From: Rebecca billardiae RCC1528
Taxonomy: Eukaryota; Haptophyta
Reading direction: 5' to 3'
Length of the DNA: 64,000 nucleotides
Assembly: GCA_965240325.2 (NCBI GenBank)
Contig: OZ251235.1
Location: 1,364,001-1,428,000, forward strand
Shown here: positions 41,135 to 52,700 of the stretch, in pieces
Layout of the letters: each line of letters opens with the position of its first letter
Numbering within the stretch: the first letter of the stretch is position 1
The notes under the pieces: generated by a model
Database searches by the model: none
Told to the model about the DNA's origin: nothing
What the model saw: the letters and a program-made list of their open reading frames with translations, nothing else
Translations under genes and position numbers: made by a program

Positions 41135-42445
41135 ATCATATATAGCGTTGGCGGCGGCATGGTCCTCGTCGTCTCGGCCCCCGCGCGGCTCTCGTCAGCC
41201 TCTGGCGGGGAGCCCGTGGGGGCCACGCGTCGCTGCCGCAGGCCGCTGTGATACCGACAAGGATGACGACGCGCATGCGCGCCCGCGCGGGCTCGAGTGC
41301 GCCTTCCCCTCCTGCAAGGACGGCGAGATGCTGGCACTCTCACACAAACTCTTGCTCATCTCGTCGCTCGTGCAGGCGGTGTTGGCGGATGCGGGCACGC
41401 GGCAGACGCGCGGTGCTGACGATGGCGACGATCACTACTACGACGACGACGTGCATGTGCGCCCGCGCGGGCTCGCGTGCGCCTTCCCCTCCTGCAAGGA
41501 CGGCGAGATGCTGGCACTCTCACACAAACTCTTGCTCATCTCGTCGCTCGTGCGGGCGGTGTTGGCGGATGCGGGCACGCGGCAGACGCGCGGTGCTGAC
41601 GATGGCGACGATCACTACTACGACGACGACGTGCATGCGCGCCCGCGCGGGCTCGCGTGCGCCTTCCCCTCCTGCAGGGACGGCGAGATGCTGGCACTCT
41701 CACACAAACTCTTGCTCATCTCGTCGCTCGTGCGGGCGGTGTTGGCGGATGCGGGCACGCGGCAGACGCGCGGTGCTGACGATGGCGACGATCACTACTA
41801 CGACGACGACGTGCATGCGCGCCCGCGCGGGCTCGCGTGCGCCTTCCCCTCCTGCAGGGACGGCGAGATGCTGGCACTCTCACACAAACCCTTGCTCATC
41901 TCGTCGCTCGGGCGGGCGGTGTTGGCGGATGCGAGCGCGCCTGAGCCGGTGACACGCGTTGCTGACGACGACGCTTTCTACATTTCCCTGCAGCAGCCCG
42001 CCGGCGGGCCGGGCTGCGACGTCGACTACACCCTCATCCGCTTCATCGACCTGAGCGCGCTAGGCGGCGCGCTCACTCTCCAAGCCCCTCTTCTGCAGCT
42101 GCGCGCCGCTAGGCCGGTACGCGGCGACGTGTACTACGACCTCATCTTCATCCAGGCGCCCACGCGGGCGCCCGGGGGCGACAGCCGCGGCTGTCGCTTC
42201 CCGCAGCTGCACGCCGCTAGGTCGGCAGGCGGCGACATCGACTACGACCTCAGCCTCATCCAAGTGCTTCACCGGAAGGCGCTCGGCCGCGGCGGCATCT
42301 GCCGTCGCCGCCGCGTGCCCCAGGCCGAGGCGGTGCTCCATCCCGCCCCCGCTCCCGTAGGGGGGCAGGGCTGCGGGTGGCGCACTGCCTGACCTGGTCG
42401 GAAGGCGCGGACGCATTCTATATGTGTCTGCTGCACTCTGAGCCT
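41135..42445 (+). other. repeat-rich open region, coding status uncertain
   Basis: A 414-codon frame runs 41148-42392 but opens with TTG; its first ATG is inside the tandem repeat (41328). The first part is the 180-bp tandem array (listed separately). The rest encodes diverse residues such as DVDYTLIRFIDLSALGGA and RGDVYYDLIFIQAPTRAPGG, with a second pair of degenerate repeats (DVYYDLIFIQ and DIDYDLSLIQ). The frame may be real with an undetected upstream exon, or an accident of the repeats. It sits between the element's right end and the 42.45-kb inverted copy of the 37-bp repeat. Confidence 0.35.
41270..41945 (+). repeat. 180-bp tandem repeat, ~3.7 units (60-aa periodic frame)
   Basis: Units start at identical phase every 180 bases (41281, 41461, 41641, 41821) with very few substitutions; the last is truncated near 41945. 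As 180 is divisible by three, one forward frame repeats 60 residues: PRGLACAFPSCKDGEM, LALSHKLLLISSLVRAVLAD and AGTRQTRGADDGDDHYYDDD. High identity implies recent expansion or homogenisation. Confidence 0.92.
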
Positions 42446-42489
42446 GACGCTTGCCCGTTGCATACCACGTCGTTAAATATATATATATG
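42446..42489 (-). repeat. inverted copy of the 37-bp repeat
   Basis: Reverse complement of the unit found twice at 39080-39153: GCCCGTTGCATACCACGTCG then TTAAATATATATATATG. It bounds the element-like region on the right. Confidence 0.85.
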
Positions 42490-43756
42490 GGTTGGCGCTG
42501 CGCGTCAACTTGGGCTGGAAACCTGTTTCTGAAACGCATGATGGCACGCCGGGCCGGTAGCCCGAGCTCGGAATTCCGACGCTGCCAACGGCGCCACAGG
42601 GGCGCAGCGGCGGGGCTGACGACGCGCGCGCGTGTGCACGTCTGACCACGGAGTGCGCGCTGCAATGACTGGCCCGTCCGCAGCACCACGCCCCGCGCTG
42701 TGAGTGAGAGTGTGGCCCGCGCCCAAGCGAGAACGCGGGCCGGGCGGCACTCCGCCGACCTCGCCGGCCGCCGACCAGCCCGCGGCCGCCTGCTGCAGCT
42801 CGTGGAACACGCAGTCGCGCGCTCGCGCGTGGAGGGCGGACCTGCGCGTATGCGCCCGCCGGGCTTGCCGCTTCATCCGCTGGCACCGCAGTGCAGGTCG
42901 AGCCGTCCGCCGCCCACCGAGCCGGCGCCACGCCTCGCGCTCGTGCTCGAGCTGAGGCGGCGGCGTGTCGCCCGAGCCGGCGGGGTCGCGCGCGTGCGCG
43001 TGGTGGGCAGCCTCGCGCGTGCGCCCGCCGCGCGCCCCGCGTCTCTCGCTTGGCGCCGCACGCGAGCCGCTCGTCGCGCGACCGAACGAGACGTCAATCG
43101 CAAGGGCGACCCTTGGAATGGCGTGGGCTCTCCGCCTTGTCGTCCTTCACGGGACGTCGTCGATGCAAGGGCCGTGTCGATGCGAGGCGCGGTTGCTCCG
43201 ATAACCCCCTTGCTCCGATGCTCGTAGTCCAATGCAAGATGATACCCGCGTGCCAATATCAGCGCGCCCCTCTGCTCGTGAAATGTCTAGCGAGAAAGTG
43301 ACGGATCGTGTGAATGTGAAGTGTGAACTCGCGACACGACGAATGGGCCGATGCGATTCGCGCGAATGTGAGTACGCAAAACGCCGAACGACGAGCGGCT
43401 TTTGACCGAACGACGAGCGGCTTTTGTCCTATCGAGCGCGTAAGCGGGTACGCGAATTCCGCTTATGTGACCCGGCGACAAACAGACCCGGTGGTGAGCC
43501 GGGCGTCAAATAAAGGCCCGCGACGGGCTGGTCCCCAGCGTGAAGTCGTGCCTTTGTTCTCGTGGGTTTCCAGAATATTGCGCACTATATATATAGCTAC
43601 TATGTGACTACGCGACGCTGCTCTTAGCTCTATGTCTATGACGTCGCGTCAGCCGACTGACGCCGCCGGGCGCTGCATCATGCGCCAGCCCGGCCCCCGC
43701 CGCGCCTAGTTCGCAAATTATTCGGCGGCTGCGCCGCCCCGGGTCTGCAGGGCTCA
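42490..43756. other. spacer between element-like region and PP2C 3' end
   Basis: No gene with recognisable domains. Open frames on both strands between 42500 and 43250 reflect composition; the minus frame starting at 42876 (MKRQARRAHTRRSALHARAR) is noted but unassigned. 43384-43427 holds two exact 22-bp direct repeats (CCGAACGACGAGCGGCTTTT). A short (AT)n is at about 43587. Confidence 0.4.
43384..43427 (+). repeat. 22-bp tandem pair
   Basis: CCGAACGACGAGCGGCTTTT plus two bases, repeated head-to-tail (43384-43405, 43406-43427). Confidence 0.85.
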
Positions 43757-45044
43757 CTATGCTGGTGGCGGTGGGTTCGGCACATGACTTTCTCCCTGGA
43801 GGAGGCCAGGCAGGACGGCAACGACGGCGGTGATGTCGTCGCGATAGTCACCCTCTTCGATCTGCCACAGATCGGCTGCCTGCTCAATCAGCCTGCACAG
43901 TGCGGGGTGGGTGGATGGGCACGATGGTCGGCGGGCGCGGCAGCATCCGGCGCGGTGATGGACGCTCGGCGCAGTGCTCCGCGCCCGCGCGCGCTCGAGG
44001 CCCCCCCGCGCCCCCCGCGCGCGCGCACTTCTTGCACGCGTACGTCGCGCCCTTGTGCATGTGCGAGGCGACAATGTGCACGGCCTCGTCCGAGCTGAGG
44101 AACTCCCACACGCCGTCCGACGCGAGGATCAGGAACTCGTCGTCGGCGGTGATCTTTGTGCGCGTGACGTCCGGGTCGGCGACGATGCCGATCGGCGAGA
44201 CGATGTGGTCGCCGATCGAGCGCGACATCGCGAGGCCGGGGTACGTCATCTCCGCGTCGATGTAGACGCGCGCCGGGCAGCCGTCCGCCTCGGCGGGCGC
44301 GACATAGCCGCCGCGCGCGAGAATGCGCTTGTGCTCCGCGGGCGAGTCGGCCTTGTGGTCGGTGGTGAGCTCGAGGGCTCGGAGTGCCTTGCCCCCCGGG
44401 CTGCGCCTCGCCAGCACCGCGCGCGAGTCGCCGGCGTTGCCCGCGATCAGCTCGTTGCCGTGCACGATCACGACGACCGCGGTCGTGCCCGCAAAGTCGG
44501 AGTCGACCGAGCGCGACGAGTGCATCAGCGCGTCGGCGCGGGTGAAGGCGTGCTTGAGCGCGCGGTGGGGCTCGTCGAAGAGCGACGGGTCGTCCTCGAG
44601 GATCGAGAGGATCACCTGCGACGCGAAGCCCGAGCAGTACTCGCCGCCCGAGCCGTGGCCGTCGAAGACGCCAAACACGGCCGCGTCGCTCTGGCCCGCA
44701 AACGGGAAGCTCATGATGCCGCGGTCCTGGTTGATCTTACCGTTGGGCATGCCGGGGTGGCGGCCGGGCTCGATGCCGTGGCACGAGTACGTGCCGCACA
44801 GCTCGAGCGGGAAGAGGAGGTCGCGGCCGTCGACGATCTTGCCCATCTCGGGCGAGTGGTGGCGCGAGCGCACGCGCGTCTTGGTCGGACTGGCGCTTTT
44901 GCTGTCGATGTCCTTGATGAGCTCGGCGGGGTCGAGGTCAGTGAGGGTCAGTCGGCGACGTCGGAAGCTGTCGCTTTCAGACCCCTTCTTCTGCGCCGTT
45001 GGCGGCGCCGTTGGCGACGACGCGGCGTCGATGAGTGTGACCAT
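43757..45044 (-). CDS. PP2C-type protein serine/threonine phosphatase (two exons)
   Basis: Mg/Mn-dependent protein phosphatase of the PPM family. Exon 1 is 45044-44029 and exon 2 is 43892-43757; the 136-bp intron 43893-44028 (GTGCGC...CAG) splits a Lys codon (phase 2), joining ATYACKK to LIEQAADLWQIEEG. Product ~383 aa. PP2C motifs in order: NQDRG, VFGVFDGHGSGGEYC (metal Asp), AGTTAVVV, AGNAGDSRAVL, TDHKADSPAEHKRI, AMSRSIGDHI, DEFLILASDGVWEFLSS and, in exon 2, DYRDDITAVVAVL with the last metal Asp. If the intron is retained, the last motif is lost. The N-terminal ~75 residues are basic and Ser/Thr-rich. No targeting signal is obvious; targets are unknown. Confidence 0.93.
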
Positions 45045-45779
45045 GGCAGATGGTTTGCTGCGGCGGATGGGTGTGTGGGGGGGATCCGGGGATGTTCCCG
45101 GCGGTGTAGTGGTTCTGATTTTTGCCGAAGCGACACATGATTGTGCAGCTTCGGGCGGAATCTGAGTTCAGGGGCGAGGAACTTCCTACTATTGTTGACG
45201 GTTCCATTTGGACTAATTCTATGATTTAAAGACACAGGCACGAGGGCGCAGCTCTTGATGAGTGTACTTCTGCACCTAATTGGAATTTTTCCGCAGTCCC
45301 CCCAAATCAATGATCGTCAATGAGTCCCCTAACTACATGTGCAGATCATGATCATCATATGCGAGATGTTGTCGTGATCGACATCTGAAAAGGTATTCGG
45401 ACGGGCCTCGGTCCTAGCTCGGCCCCTGAATTTTGTACTATTTAGTGTCATAACGAACCCGACCACCACCCAGATGCAGACCTTAACCCGCTTAAGCCAC
45501 TTTTGAGGAACCAGACGTGTCGAATGATATGAGGAACGAGCGGACCGGGGTCTAGTCAAACACAAAAAGTAGATAGGAAGGTGTCGTCATGATGATATGA
45601 TCAGCTGATAAGTGGAGTTCGTCGGCGTTCATTCCACGAAGCTCGTTTAGGGCGATCCACCGAACCAGGCCTGCAAACTTCTGCGCAAGGTCGCGAAATG
45701 GTCAAGACGAACGTTCCAGGACGCAGCAACGGAGTACACCTTTTTAAAAAACAGTCGTATTGAATCATAGAATGCCGGT
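45045..45779. other. PP2C promoter region and low-GC spacer
   Basis: The PP2C promoter is next to 45044. The dispersed-repeat copy B lies at 45213-45255. The rest to 45779 is mid-GC, with TTTTTAAAAAACAG near 45742, and has no gene seen. Confidence 0.4.
45213..45255 (+). repeat. dispersed repeat copy B (5' half)
   Basis: TAATTCTATGATTTAAAGAC followed by ACAGGCACGAGGGCGCAGCT matches 29098-29137 almost exactly, then diverges. Confidence 0.8.
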
Positions 45780-46676
45780 ACGTGTGCACGCCCCTGGCCG
45801 ATACACACCCGGCCGCTCTGCGCGTGGTGGAACCACGCTCGCAGAGCGGCCGAGGCTAACCTCAGAGATCGGGCCCGTGACGAAACATGGCAGCGCCTCG
45901 GGACGCGTGGCCGGCGCTGGGGGGCGACACGCGTGGTGCTCGTTTGGCGTGGCGCGGTGTCGGACCGGTCGCGCGCTTGGAAGATGGACGCACCTTCACG
46001 TTGTTCGGGCACTCCCGCATCAGGTCTATGCACGCGCGTCTCTCTCGCCGCCCGCGCGGGGCTCGCTTTCACCCGCCGCCTTTGCACCCGCCTCACAATC
46101 GAGCCGCTGTAACTCGTTATGGGCGGGAATGGGCGGGCTCAGACGCATTCTGCGCGGTGGTCTAGTGGTATGTGAGAAGGTTGGATGCGGCCGTTTTCTT
46201 GTCGTGGCTTGTCGTCGCTCACACGCGTCCACTTGGCTACCAGTGCGCACTGCCTGTGACTGCCTGTGCGCACGCGCTCTGACATCTCGGCTGGGGAGGG
46301 ATCGGCATGCCGGTGTCACGACGAGCCCGGGCACACGGAACTAATCGTCTACTCCCAAGCCGCGCGCACCTGGCTGGAAGTGGCTGGCGAGCAAGTTGGA
46401 ATCGAATGCAATCATGATGGCACTCTACGCTCTGCTCAGCCTTGTCAGTGCGAGCACGACGGGAACGCCGTACGCGAGGCGAGGCGGCGCAATGAAGCGC
46501 GCCCCGATGGCGGAGAGCTCACCAACATGATCGAAGAGCCCGCCCGCACCCTCAGGTGTGGCCGCGGGGCGCGCGTCCGGGACCGCCTCAGGCCCCTGAG
46601 ATTCGCCCCGGCCGCTCTGCGAGCATGGGTTCCCCATGCGAAGAGCGGTAAGGGTGTGTATCGGCCAGTGCACGTC
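45780..46676. mobile_element. ~0.9-kb element with ~100-bp imperfect terminal inverted repeats
   Basis: Left end 45780-45880 and right end about 46580-46676 are imperfect reverse complements sharing CTGGCCGATACACACCC, the block GCTCGCAGAGCGGCCG and CTCAG. The left repeat itself contains a hairpin: GGCCGCTCTGCG pairs with CGCAGAGCGGCC around CGTGGTGGAACCACG. There is no transposase; the central ~700 bp has no recognised frame. Consistent with a MITE-like non-autonomous DNA transposon. Its right end is about 35 bp from the kinesin stop codon, so it may contribute that gene's 3' UTR. Confidence 0.65.
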
Positions 46677-46711
46677 CCAACAATAAATGTGCCCACCAGG
46701 CACCACGCGCG

Positions 46712-49700
46712 TCACCGCCGCACCGTCGCCGAGCCGCGCGGCTCGGTCGTCGCGCCAGGCGGCGCGTCCTCGTAGCCGTACGCCTCCGCCACCTCGGACG
46801 CGAGCGCGGCGAGCCCGAGCGTCGCGCGCGAGTGCTGCACCCAGCGCGCGCCCGCGTGCACGTGCGCGAGCACCGTCACGCGCGCGCCGCGCTCGACGTC
46901 GAGCGCGGGCTCGAGCAGCTCGGTGAGCGCCGAGAGCGCGAAGGGCGGCGGCCGCCCCTCCGCCTGCGCGCGCAGCACGGCGCGCAGCGCGTCGAGCGAC
47001 GCGTGGATGTGCGCCGCCTCGAACGCCACCGGCTCGGACGTCGACGCCGCGCCGTCCGCGTCGCCCGCCGCCATCCGCGCCGCGCCCGCCGCGGCGAGCG
47101 TGTCGTCCGCGCCGTCGGCGGTGGCGAGCTCCGCGCCGGCGAGGTCGACGAGCGTGAGACGCCCCGCGCCGCGCGGCGCCTCGCCCTCCGCGCCGCGCGC
47201 GAGCGGCTGCAGCGTGAGCACCGTGTGCGCGCGCGACGAGCGCGTGTTGAGGCCAGAGTCGCGCACCGCACGGAAGCAGCCGCCGATCGCCAGGCAGTTG
47301 GCGGCGTCGGCGGGCGTGCGGCAGTGCACGCGCAGCGGGGGCGCGCGCGCGCCGGCGCGCGACGCGCGCGCGCCGGCGCCCACGCCGCTGCCGCCTCGGC
47401 TCGCGCTCGCGCGCGCCTCTGAAGCGGCCGCCCCGCCGGCACGCAAGGAGCCGCCATCGTGAACGGCCGCACCGCCATCTTGCAGCTCCGCCTCCGAAGC
47501 GCCGAGCAGGTCGCGGACGTGGCCGTTGTACACCTCCTGCATGGCGACGAGCACGCCCGCGGCGGGCGCGGAGGAGGACGCGCGCGCGCCGCCGCCGCGC
47601 GCACCCTCCGACGCCTCCGACGCCTCCGACGCCTGCTGCGCGCTCAGCAGCGCATGCAGCGCGCGCTGCGCCACGCCGGCGCTCGCTGAAGCCGGCGTCG
47701 CCGCGCGCGCGCGCGCGCCGCCGCCGCCGGCCGCGCGCACGCCGGGTCGCGCCGAGCCGTCGGTGAGCGCGGCGTGCCCGCCCGGGCCGAGCAGCGTGTA
47801 CGTCTTGCCCGAGGTGGTCGCGCCGAGCAGCACGATCGTCGCGTCGTGCCCGCCCAGCGCGGCGTCGCACGCGTCGCGCAGCTGTGCCCACACCTCCGCC
47901 TGGGTGGAGCCGGGGCCAAGCACGCGGCTGAACGCGTGCGCGCCGCCGCCGCCGCCGCCCGGCGCCGCCGTGCCCACGGTGGCGGCGGGCTCTGCGGGCT
48001 CGATCACGAGCGTGCGCGCGTCCGCAGCTCGCACGCGCGCGGACGTGCCCGGCGGCGCGGCGCGCACGCGGCAGAGCACGCGAAGCGCGCCGCGCGCGCG
48101 CGCGCGCGCGGCGGCGGGCAGCCGCGCGGCCGCTGCCGGCGGCGGCGCGCTCGCAGGCTGCGGCGGCGCGGCGGCGGAGGCGGTGGCGTGCGCCGGCGGT
48201 GGCGTCCGCGGCGTGGCCGCGCGGTGCGGCAGCGCAACGGGCGCCTGCGCGCGCTCGGCCGCGCGCGCCTCGCGTGCCTGCGAGCGCGGCGCGCGCGCGC
48301 GGCGGTGGCGGTGGCGTCGGCGTCGGCGTCGGCGCGCGGCGCGGCGCGGCGTCGGCGCGCATGCAGCTGGCGGCTGCGAAGCACATGGGCGCGCGGCGCG
48401 GGCGCGGCGGTGGCGGGCCGTGGATGGGCGCACGGGAGACGCGGCGCGCGCGCGCGCGCGCGCTGCGCACCGTGCCGCCAGCCATGCCGCCCGGCGCGTC
48501 CGCCGCCGCCGCCGCTCCCTCCGCCGCCGCCGCGCGCCGCATCGCGCCGTCCGCGCGCGCGCTCACCGCCGCCGCGAGCGCGCGGCGCAGCGCGCTGGCC
48601 TCGCCGCTAGCGATGGCAGCGGCGGTGTCGGCCGCGTCCGCGCGGCGCGCGCTCGCGCCGGCCACGTCGTGCGCCGCAAGCGCGTCGCCTTCGAGCGCGC
48701 GCAGCTCGCTCGCGAGCACCGCCACCTCCGCCCGACGTCGCGAGGCCTGCACACACGCACACACGCGCACGCACGCGCGCACACACGCGCACACACGCGC
48801 ACACGCACACACGCGCACAAACGCGAACACACGCGCACACACGCGCACACACGCGCACGCACACGCGCACACACGCGGCACGCGGCACGCACGCACGCAC
48901 GCACGTGCACGCGGCGCGCGGCGAGCGGCGCGCGCGGCGGGGCGGGGCGCGGGGCGCGCGGGGCAGATGCGGTAGGGGTCAGCACAGCGCGCGCGGTGAC
49001 TGGCCTGAGGGCGCGCGGCGCGCGCGCCGCGCGCACGCGCGGCGCCCGCGGGCGCGCGCCGCGCACCGCCGCCGCCGCCGCTGCGGCCATCTCATCGCGA
49101 GCTCGCGCGGCCGCGAGCGCGGCGCCTGAGTCCGCCGCCTCGGCCTCCAGTGCCAAGCGCGCTTGGAGCTCGGCCACGATGGCGGCGTTGGCGTTGGCGG
49201 CGGCCGGTGCCAGCGTGCTGGGCGCGGCCTCGCGGGCGCGGGCGCCGGACGCGCCGCGCGGGCCGCCGCCACCGTCCGCGCGCGCCCCTGTTGCGGCGTG
49301 TAGCTGCGAGCGCAGGCGCGCGGCGTCGGCGCGCGCCGCGTCAAGCGCTCGCCGCAAGCCGCCCACCTCCGCGGCGTCCGCGTCGGCGTCGGCGTCGGCG
49401 TCCGCGTTGTCCGCGGCGCCCGGGGTCATCGTAGCGCCCTCCACCCCTCCGCCCAGCCGCCGCCGCCAGCGCGCGCGGTCGCTAGCGTGCTCGGCACGGG
49501 CCGCGCCGAGCGCGCGCTGCGCGGCGCCCGCCGCCGCCTCGGCGCGCGCCGCGCGCGCGCGCGCGCCACTCGCGGCGCCGTGCGCGTCGGCGGCGTCGGC
49601 GTCGGCGTCGGCGAGCGCGACGCGCAGCGCGGCGCACGCGGCGCCGCCCTCTGCGCGCGCGCCGCGCGCGGCGCCGCGCGCGCCGCGCCGCGCCGCGTCG

Positions 49701-52700
49701 GCGTCCGCGCACGCGGCGCGCGCGGCCGCGGCCGCGGCCGCGCCGTCCGCGTCGGCGTCGGCGAGCGCGGCGCGCAGCGCGGCGGCGGCGGTCGCGGCGG
49801 CGGCGCGCCCGCCGCGCTCGGCCGCCGCCTCCGCCTCAGCGCGCTCGGCGCGGCCGGCCGCGGCGTGGGCGTGGGCGTCGGCGTCGGCCACAGCGCCGCG
49901 CACCGCGCACGCGGCCGCGCCGTGCGCGCGCCGCGCCGCGTCCGCGTCCGCGTCGGCGGCGCGCAAGCTGGCGGCGAGCGCGGCGCGCGCCACGCCGCGC
50001 CGCGCGGCGCGCGCCTCGGCGCGCGCCGCGCCGCGCTCGGCGTCGGCGAGGGCGGCGGCGAGGGTTGCGCCGGTGGCGGCGCGTGCGGCGCGCGCGCCGC
50101 GCGCATCGCTACTCGCGCGCGCCGCCGCGCCCTCCGCGTCCGCCAGCGCGCTCGTCAGCGCGTCGACGGCGGCGTCGGCCGCGTCGGCGTGGGCGGCCGC
50201 GGCCGCCGCCTCGGCGCGTGCCGCGTCCGCCTCCGCGCGCGCCGCCTCCGCCTCCGCCGCGCGCGCCGCGGCGTCGTCGAGCGCAGAGGCGCACGCGGCG
50301 CGCGCGTCGGCCGCGGCGGCGCGCGCCGCGACCGTCTCCGCGTCAGCCGCTCCGACGGCGCCGAGAGCCGCGTCGCACGCGGCGGCGGCGGCGTGCGCGC
50401 CAGCGTCCGCGTCCGCACGCGCCGCGTCGGCCGCGGCGGCGCGCGCCGCCGCGGCCGCCGCCGCCGCCTCGGCCGCCGCGCGCGCCTCCGCCTCCGCCGC
50501 CGCCTCCGCCTCGGCGTGCGCGGCGCGCTCGAGCGCGTCGGAAGCCGCGCGCGCAGCGCCCGCCGCGCGCGCGTCCGCGTCCGCGCCGACCGCCCTCGCC
50601 CCGTCGAGGGCGGCGCGAAGGTCGTCGGCGGCGGCGGCGGCGGCGTCCGCGTCGGCGCGCGCGCGCACGCGCTCCGCCACCGCCGCGCACCGCGCCACGC
50701 CCGCCGCCGCCGCGTCGTCGTCGGCGGCGCGGATCGCGCCGAGCGCGGCGGCGCGCTCGGCGCGCGCCACCGCCGCGTCCGCGGCCGAGGCCGCCGCCGC
50801 CTCCAGCGCGGCGCGCGCGCGCTCGTCGGCCGCGTCGGCGCGCGCGCCCGCCGCCGCGCGCGCCGCGCAGTGCGCGGCCGCGTCGGCGGCGGCGGCCGCC
50901 GCGGCGTCCGCCGCGGCCGCGCGCGCCGCGTCCGCGCGCGCCGCGCGCTCGGCGGCGGCGCGCTCGGCGGCGGCCGCGTCCGCGGCGGCGCGGCGCGCGG
51001 CCGCGCACTCGGCCGCGCCGAGCGCGCGCGCGGACACCGCGTCGGCGGCGTCGGCGTCGGCGTCGGCGATGGCTCGCAACGCCGCGTCGCGCGCCGCCGC
51101 CGCCTCCGCGCGCCGCGCCGCCGCGGACGCGGCCGCCGCCTCGGCCAAGCCGGCTGCCGCCGCGTCCGCGGCGGCGGCGGTGCGCGCGGCGGCGGCCTCA
51201 GCGGCAGCCGAGGCCGCGTCGGCGCGCGCGGCCTCGGTGCCGCGCGCCGCCGCCGCCGCCGCCGTCTCGGCGCGCGCCGCGCGCGCGTCGGCGGCGCGCT
51301 CGGCGGCGGCGGCGGCGGCGGCGGCGCGCGCGTCCGCCGCTGCGGCGGCGGCGGCCGCGGCCGCGTCGGCGCGCGCCGCGCGCGCGTCCGCGTCCGCGGC
51401 GGCGGCCGCCGCGGCCGCCTCGGCGCGCGCCGCGCGCGCGTCCGCGTCCGCGGCGGCGTCCGCCGCCGACGCCTCCGCGCGCGCTGCGCGCGCGTCGGCC
51501 GCCGCCGCCGCGTCCGCCGCCGCCGCCTCCGCGCCGGCCGCGCGCGCGTCGGCCGCCGCGCGCGCGTCGGCGGCGTCGGCGCGCGCCGCCGCCGCGTCGG
51601 CGGCGGCGCTCGTCACCGCCTCGCGCGCCGCCGCCTCCGCGCCCTCGGCCTCCGCCAGCGCGGCCGTCAGCGCGGCCGCCTCCGCGCGCCGACGCCGCCG
51701 GCCGAGCGCCGCCGCGGCGCGCAGTGAGGCCAGCTCGGCGGCGCCAGCGTCCGCGTCCGCGGCCGCGCCAGCCGCGGCCGCGGCGCGCGGCGGCGGCCGC
51801 GCGGCGGCGGCCGCCGCGTGGCGCGGCGCGGCGGCGGGAAGCGCCTCGCGCGCGCCGGCCGCGTCCTCGCGCCGTGCTCCCCGCGCCGCCGCCGCAGCCG
51901 CCGCCGCCGCCGCCGCCGTCTCCGCCGCCGCCACCTCTGCGCCGAGTAAGCCGCGCTCGGCGCGCGCGCGCGCGCCGGCCGCGGCGGCGGCGCGCTCGGC
52001 CGCGGCGGCGCGCGCGCACGCGGCCTGCTTGGCGGCGGTTGCGTCGTGCGCGAGTGCGCGCGCGGCGGCCGCGTCGCGTGCCGCCTCGTCCGCCCGGCGC
52101 GTCGCCGCCGCCTCCGCCTCGCGCGCCGCGCCCGCCTGCGCGGCCGCGGCCCCGTCGGCTGCGGCCGCGCGCGCCTCGGCCGCGGCCGCGCGCCGCGCCG
52201 CGTCCGCCGCGCGCGCGTCCGCGTCGGCGGCGGCGGCGCGCTGGCCGTCGAGCTGCGCGGCGGCGCGGCCGAGCTCGGCGGCGCGCTCGTCCGCCGCCGC
52301 CTCCGCGCGCGCCAGCGCGCGCCGCGCCTCCGCGCGCTCCGCCTCCGCCGCCGCCGCCGCGCGCGCCTCCGCCGCCGCGGCCGCGGCGGCCGCGCCGGCG
52401 CGCGCGCGCTCGGCGGCGGCGTCGGCGGCGCGGCGCGCGCCGCCGAGCGCTGCCGCGTGCTCGGCGGCGGCGGCGCGTGCGCGCTCGCGCTCGGCATCGC
52501 GCTCGGCCTCGGCCGCCTCCGAGCGCGCGCCCGCCTCCGACGCCTCGCGCCGCGCGCCCGCCGCCGCCGCCTCCGCCGCCTCCGCGCGCGCGCCCGCCGC
52601 CGCGCCCGCCGCGTCAGCGGCGCGGCGCGCCGCGTCCGCGTCCGCGCGCGCGCGCTCCGCCGCGCCGGCGCGCGCGTCGGCGTCGGCGGCGGCGCGCTCG

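Noticed and set aside
41270-41945. CRISPR-like array
   Set aside because: Units are contiguous 180-bp tandem repeats without unique spacers, in eukaryotic DNA.
42505-42876. 123-codon minus-strand frame starting MKRQARRAHTRRSALHAR
   Set aside because: Looked like a fragment of a basic domain, but it has no upstream coding continuation and degenerates into composition-driven residues.
46145-46220. Possible tRNA gene or SINE (A-box-like GGTGGTCTAGTGGTATG)
   Set aside because: No cloverleaf pairing and no GGTTCGANTCC B box at the right distance; kept only as a hint in the element finding.
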